The position numbers and the translations under genes are program-made. Below the pieces are notes generated by a model that had not been told where the DNA came from, searched no databases, and saw nothing but the letters and a program-made list of their open reading frames with translations. This document shows positions 60,763 through 64,000 of a stretch of 64,000 bases of DNA, in pieces; position 1 is the stretch's first letter, and the number at the start of each line of letters is the position of its first letter. This DNA is from Bacillus sp. B1-b2 (GTDB lineage Bacteria > Bacillota > Bacilli > Bacillales > Cytobacillaceae). The stretch spans positions 62,001 to 126,000 of the forward strand of contig NZ_WEHU01000013.1 of NCBI RefSeq assembly GCF_009183415.1, in the 5' to 3' direction.

Positions 60763-61729
60763 ATTTAAACGTCACCGTAGATTAAGAACATCTGCTAATA
60801 TGAGAGCGTTAGTAAGAGAAAACCATATACATATTGATGATTTAATTTATCCACTGTTTATTGCGGAAGGAACAGATATTAAGAAGGAAATTTCTTCTAT
60901 GCCTGGAATCTATAATTTATCAATCGACCATCTAAAAGAAGAAATGGATGAAGTGCAAGCTTTAGGAATTAAGTCTGTATTATTATTTGGTATTCCAAAT
61001 GAAAAGGATGAATGTGGGACTCAAGCATTTCACGATCATGGAATTGTTCAAGAAGGCATTCGATATATTAAAAAGAATTATCCTGAAATCTTAATTATTG
61101 CAGATACTTGCCTTTGTGAATATACAGACCATGGACATTGTGGAGTGATTGAAGAAGGAAAAGTATTAAATGATGAGTCTCTTAAGCTACTTGTAAAATC
61201 AGCAGTCAGTCAAGCGGAAGCAGGAGCTGATATTATTGCTCCATCTAATATGATGGATGGTTTTGTTTACGAAATCAGAAAAGGACTGGATGAAGCAGGA
61301 TTCCTTGATATACCTATTATGAGCTATGGAGTGAAATATTCATCTGCGTTTTACGGTCCTTTCCGCGAAGCAGCTGATAGTACTCCTCAATTTGGTGATC
61401 GTAAATCATATCAAATGGATCCAGCAAATCGAGTGGAAGCATTTAGAGAAGCGAAAAGTGATGTAGAAGAAGGTGCAGATTTTTTAATTGTGAAACCTGG
61501 GTTGCCTTACTTAGATATCGTTCGAGATATGAAAAATGAATTACAATTGCCAATCGTTATTTATAATGTAAGCGGAGAATATAGCATGGTAAAAGCTGCT
61601 GCGCAAAACGGGTGGATAGATGAAGAAAAGATAGTTATGGAAATGATGGTAGGTATGAAGCGTGCGGGTGCAGACTTAATTATCACCTACTTTGCTAAAG
61701 ATGTAGCACGTTTATTAAAAGAACAATAA
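60755..61729 (+). CDS. hemB: Delta-aminolevulinic acid dehydratase (porphobilinogen synthase)
   Basis: A 324-residue zinc enzyme joining two ALA molecules. Zinc Cys cluster [14 protein letters not shown], Schiff-base lysines in [16 protein letters not shown] and [10 protein letters not shown], and [13 protein letters not shown] are intact. GGAGAGAAAG precedes the ATG, which overlaps hemD. Confidence 0.96.
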   Translation: MTEFKRHRRLRTSANMRALVRENHIHIDDLIYPLFIAEGTDIKKEISSMPGIYNLSIDHLKEEMDEVQALGIKSVLLFGIPNEKDECGTQAFHDHGIVQEGIRYIKKNYPEILIIADTCLCEYTDHGHCGVIEEGKVLNDESLKLLVKSAVSQAEAGADIIAPSNMMDGFVYEIRKGLDEAGFLDIPIMSYGVKYSSAFYGPFREAADSTPQFGDRKSYQMDPANRVEAFREAKSDVEEGADFLIVKPGLPYLDIVRDMKNELQLPIVIYNVSGEYSMVKAAAQNGWIDEEKIVMEMMVGMKRAGADLIITYFAKDVARLLKEQ

Positions 61730-61745
61730 GAGGGTAGGGATTAGT

Positions 61746-63032
61746 ATGCGTTCATATAAAAATTCAGAAGAAGCCTATATAGAAGCAGTCGAGTTAATGC
61801 CAGGTGGAGTGAATAGTCCTGTACGTGCATTTAAGTCTGTTAAAAGAAATCCAGTATTTATGGAATCTGGAAAAGGTTCGAAAATTTACGATATTGATGG
61901 CAATGAATACATTGATTATGTTTTATCATGGGGACCACTCATTCTTGGCCATGCAGATGATCAAGTAGTAGAAGCAATTAAAAAAGTAGCAGAAAAAGGG
62001 ACGAGCTTTGGAGCTCCTACTTTAATTGAAAATAAATTGGCTGCGCTTGTTAAAGAAAGAGTGCCAAGTATTGAAATTGTTCGTATGGTTTCTTCTGGAA
62101 CAGAAGCTACTATGAGTGCTATTCGTTTAGCACGAGGGTTTACAGGTCGTAATAAGATTTTAAAATTTGAAGGCTGCTATCATGGACATGGTGATTCCTT
62201 ATTAATAAAAGCAGGATCAGGTGTAGCAACACTTGGTTTACCAGATAGCCCAGGTGTTCCAGAAGGAGTGGCAAAAAATACAATCACGGTTGCTTATAAT
62301 GATTTAGAAAGTATTAAATATGCTTTCTCTATGTATGGAGAGGATATCGCTGGAATCATTGTAGAACCAGTTGCAGGAAATATGGGAGTTGTCCCACCGA
62401 AACCAGGGTTTTTACAAGGGTTAAGAGATATTACTACTAAATATGGGGCATTATTAATATTTGATGAAGTAATGACAGGCTTCCGAGTGGATTATGGCTG
62501 TGCACAAAGCTACTTTGGAATAACTCCAGATTTGACTTGTTTAGGAAAAGTAATCGGTGGCGGACTACCAGTAGGAGCTTATGGTGGAAAAGCAGAGATT
62601 ATGAATCAAATCGCTCCAAGCGGACCTATCTACCAAGCTGGAACACTATCAGGTAACCCTTTAGCCATGACAGCTGGTTATGAAACGCTATCTCAGTTAA
62701 CACCAGAGACGTATCAAGAATTTATACGAAAAGCAGACGTATTAGAGAGTGGCTTAACGATGGCCGCTAAGAAATTTGATATCCCATTTACCGTTAATCG
62801 TGCGGGATCTATGATTGGATTCTTTTTCACCAACGAAGATGTTAAAGATTATGAAAGTGCAAAAACATCTAACCTAGATTATTTTGCATCATTTTATAAT
62901 GCAATGTTAGAACAAGGCATATTCCTACCACCATCACAATTCGAAGGAATGTTCCTATCCACTTCCCTAACAAATGAAGATGTGGAAAAAACAATCCAAG
63001 CAGCAGAGCATGCTTTTTCATTGTTGAAATAA
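61746..63032 (+). CDS. hemL: Glutamate-1-semialdehyde 2,1-aminomutase
   Basis: A 428-residue PLP enzyme, second step of the C5 haem route. [26 protein letters not shown] and the PLP-lysine motif [16 protein letters not shown] are intact. AGAGGGTAGGG precedes the ATG. It is the last gene of hemAXCDBL. Confidence 0.96.
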   Translation: MRSYKNSEEAYIEAVELMPGGVNSPVRAFKSVKRNPVFMESGKGSKIYDIDGNEYIDYVLSWGPLILGHADDQVVEAIKKVAEKGTSFGAPTLIENKLAALVKERVPSIEIVRMVSSGTEATMSAIRLARGFTGRNKILKFEGCYHGHGDSLLIKAGSGVATLGLPDSPGVPEGVAKNTITVAYNDLESIKYAFSMYGEDIAGIIVEPVAGNMGVVPPKPGFLQGLRDITTKYGALLIFDEVMTGFRVDYGCAQSYFGITPDLTCLGKVIGGGLPVGAYGGKAEIMNQIAPSGPIYQAGTLSGNPLAMTAGYETLSQLTPETYQEFIRKADVLESGLTMAAKKFDIPFTVNRAGSMIGFFFTNEDVKDYESAKTSNLDYFASFYNAMLEQGIFLPPSQFEGMFLSTSLTNEDVEKTIQAAEHAFSLLK

Positions 63033-63107
63033 ATAACTTTTGACAAAGTGATTTTAGAAAATTTCTGGGGTTTTTATAATATGTTGCAAAAAAAGAATAT
63101 TTTCCAG

Positions 63108-63234
63108 GTTGATTGGAGCGGATAGGTCAGACTCCTACGGGATTAGCAAGACAGACGAGACCCTGCAGGCCACATGTAGACCTCAGCTCGTCGCCCGCCC
63201 CGTGGAAAGCGAACCCCTGCATCGGAAACATATC
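63108..63234 (+). repeat. Dispersed imperfect-palindrome repeat, copy D
   Basis: It shares GAGACCCTGCAGGCCA and GTGGAAAGCGAACCCCTG with copy A, and GATTGGAGCG and ACTCCTACGGGATTAG with copy C. A 10-bp perfect inverted repeat flanks it. Confidence 0.75.
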
Positions 63235-63281
63235 TAATTATAAAAACAACTATCTCAAACAGTAATTAAAGTTTTATTTAT

Positions 63282-63334
63282 AAAAACAGCGTGTCTACCT
63301 CTTTATTACAAAGATAGATACGCTGTTTTTTATT
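63282..63334 (+). terminator. hem operon terminator
   Basis: A 16-bp stem with one G-T pair (63282-63297 with 63315-63330) and a T run. The hem transcript would read through repeat D before reaching it. Confidence 0.85.
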
Positions 63335-63358
63335 TTTCCAATAAACATAAGAAACTAA

Positions 63359-63388
63359 TCATAAAGTGATTCTTCCCTTCATAAATTT
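63359..63388 (+). promoter_or_regulatory. Sigma-E-like promoter of spoVID
   Basis: TCATAAA (63359-63365), 14 bases, CATAAATT (63380-63387), near the sigma-E consensus (TCATATT, CATACANT). spoVID is known to be transcribed by sigma-E. Confidence 0.5.
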
Positions 63389-63438
63389 GTAAAGACAATA
63401 GTGATATATACGTGAAAGGAATGAAGGGAGGAGTCGCT

Positions 63439-64000
63439 TTGTCTCAAGAAAATTCGTCAACATTACGCTTTTCGTTGGAAGAGTCGGTCTGGTTTCAAAA
63501 AGGACAGGAAGTAGCAGAATTGCTTTCCATCTCACTTGACCCAAATATAACAATCCAAGAGAACGATCAGTATATTAACATTCAAGGATCATTGGAATTA
63601 AGTGGTGAATATAAGCGAAACAATGAGGGGGAACAAGAAGAAGAGGATGTATTTAAGGCTCCTAAATTAATTCATTCAGTGATGGAGAGGGAAGAAAATG
63701 TTTGCGAATTTTTACATCACTTTCCTGTGGATATAACAATCCCTCTATCAAGAGTATCAAGCCTAGAGGATTTAGAAATCGAAGTAGAAACATTTGATTA
63801 TGTCTTTCCAGAAACAAGTTGCTTAAACCTTACCGCAGATTTATCGATCACTGGCTTAGTGGAAGTAGAGCAGGAAGAGAGAGAGGATGAAGAAGCGGAG
63901 GAAATAGAAGCATTTGAAGAAGTAGAAGAAATAGAGCTTGCATTTAGAGGATCAGCAACAACTGAGGTAGAGGTAGAGACTCAAGAGTATGAAGAACCTG
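63439..64000 (+). CDS. spoVID: Spore coat morphogenesis protein SpoVID (3' partial)
   Basis: The first 187 codons of SpoVID, which tethers the coat basement layer to SpoIVA on the forespore surface. The N-terminal domain matches B. subtilis SpoVID closely: LRFSLEESVWFQKGQEVAEL, SISLDPNITIQ and IQGSLELSGEY; after about residue 140 the sequence becomes very acidic, as in the family. The start is TTG at 63439 with AAGGGAGGAG five bases upstream. The frame stays open to the end of the window, so the C-terminal LysM domain is not visible. Confidence 0.92.
   Translation, partial: MSQENSSTLRFSLEESVWFQKGQEVAELLSISLDPNITIQENDQYINIQGSLELSGEYKRNNEGEQEEEDVFKAPKLIHSVMEREENVCEFLHHFPVDITIPLSRVSSLEDLEIEVETFDYVFPETSCLNLTADLSITGLVEVEQEEREDEEAEEIEAFEEVEEIELAFRGSATTEVEVETQEYEEP

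Larger units (their letters stand above)
63033..63438 (+). other. hemL-spoVID intergenic region
   Basis: It holds repeat copy D (63108-63234), flanked by GTTTTTATAA (63070-63079) and its exact complement TTATAAAAAC (63238-63247); a terminator (63282-63334); and the sigma-E-like spoVID promoter (63359-63388). Confidence 0.65.

Overview
The window is AT-rich chromosomal DNA from an endospore-forming member of the Bacillaceae. The evidence is the gene order, which follows the Bacillus subtilis ysdC-to-spoVID segment almost gene for gene, the sporulation and germination genes (sspI, gerE, gerM, spoVID, lonB), strong AGGAGG ribosome-binding sites, TTG starts, two T-box leaders and a lysine riboswitch. 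The species cannot be fixed from the sequence alone. No phage, insertion sequence or CRISPR array was seen.

Layout. 1-3660: the end of an M42 aminopeptidase, an AI-2E-type permease, sspI and a SpoU-type RNA methylase. 3758-7634: T-box-controlled pheS-pheT. 7712-13341: zapA, cvpA, polX, mutS2 and yshE (division, DNA repair, recombination). 13446-17402: lcfA, etfB, etfA (fatty-acid activation and electron transfer) and trxA. 17620-21046: uvrC and riboswitch-controlled lysC with an internal beta-subunit start. 21156-23751: a chemotaxis receptor and yslB. 24438-27662: sdhCAB. 27710-30542: an accessory-looking stretch with a truncated repeat, a degenerate QatC/QueC-like protein, gerE under a sigma-K-type promoter, and a trio of very small genes. 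30878-34741: ysmB, racE, gerM, rdgB, ysnB. 34803-36166: two identical tRNA-Arg(UCU) genes, a sigma-B-type stress gene and a small YolD-like gene. 36343-45027: the ilvBHC-leuABCD operon with an upstream cre site and a leucine T-box. 45110-55885: ysoA, tig, clpX, lonB, lonA and ysxC (protein folding, proteolysis, ribosome assembly), with a glycosidase-like gene inserted between lonB and lonA. 55876-63032: a membrane protein and hemAXCDBL behind a PerR-like box. 63108 to the end: a repeat copy and the start of spoVID behind a sigma-E-like promoter.

How the parts work together: sdhCAB supplies the respiratory chain with electrons from succinate, EtfAB can receive electrons from acyl-CoA dehydrogenases acting on LcfA products, and hem genes make the haem that SdhC binds. 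Amino-acid supply is sensed by RNA (phenylalanyl- and leucyl-tRNA T-boxes, lysine riboswitch) and by CcpA and probably CodY at ilv-leu.

The least ordinary features are the QatC-like protein with a ruined PP-loop (27851-29005), the small-gene trio (29938-30542), a dispersed family of about 127-bp imperfect palindromes (four copies: 2124, 24008, 27710, 63108), a structured untranslated region before clpX, and several genes missing from their B. subtilis positions (rnhC, fadR-fadB, rph, ysmA).
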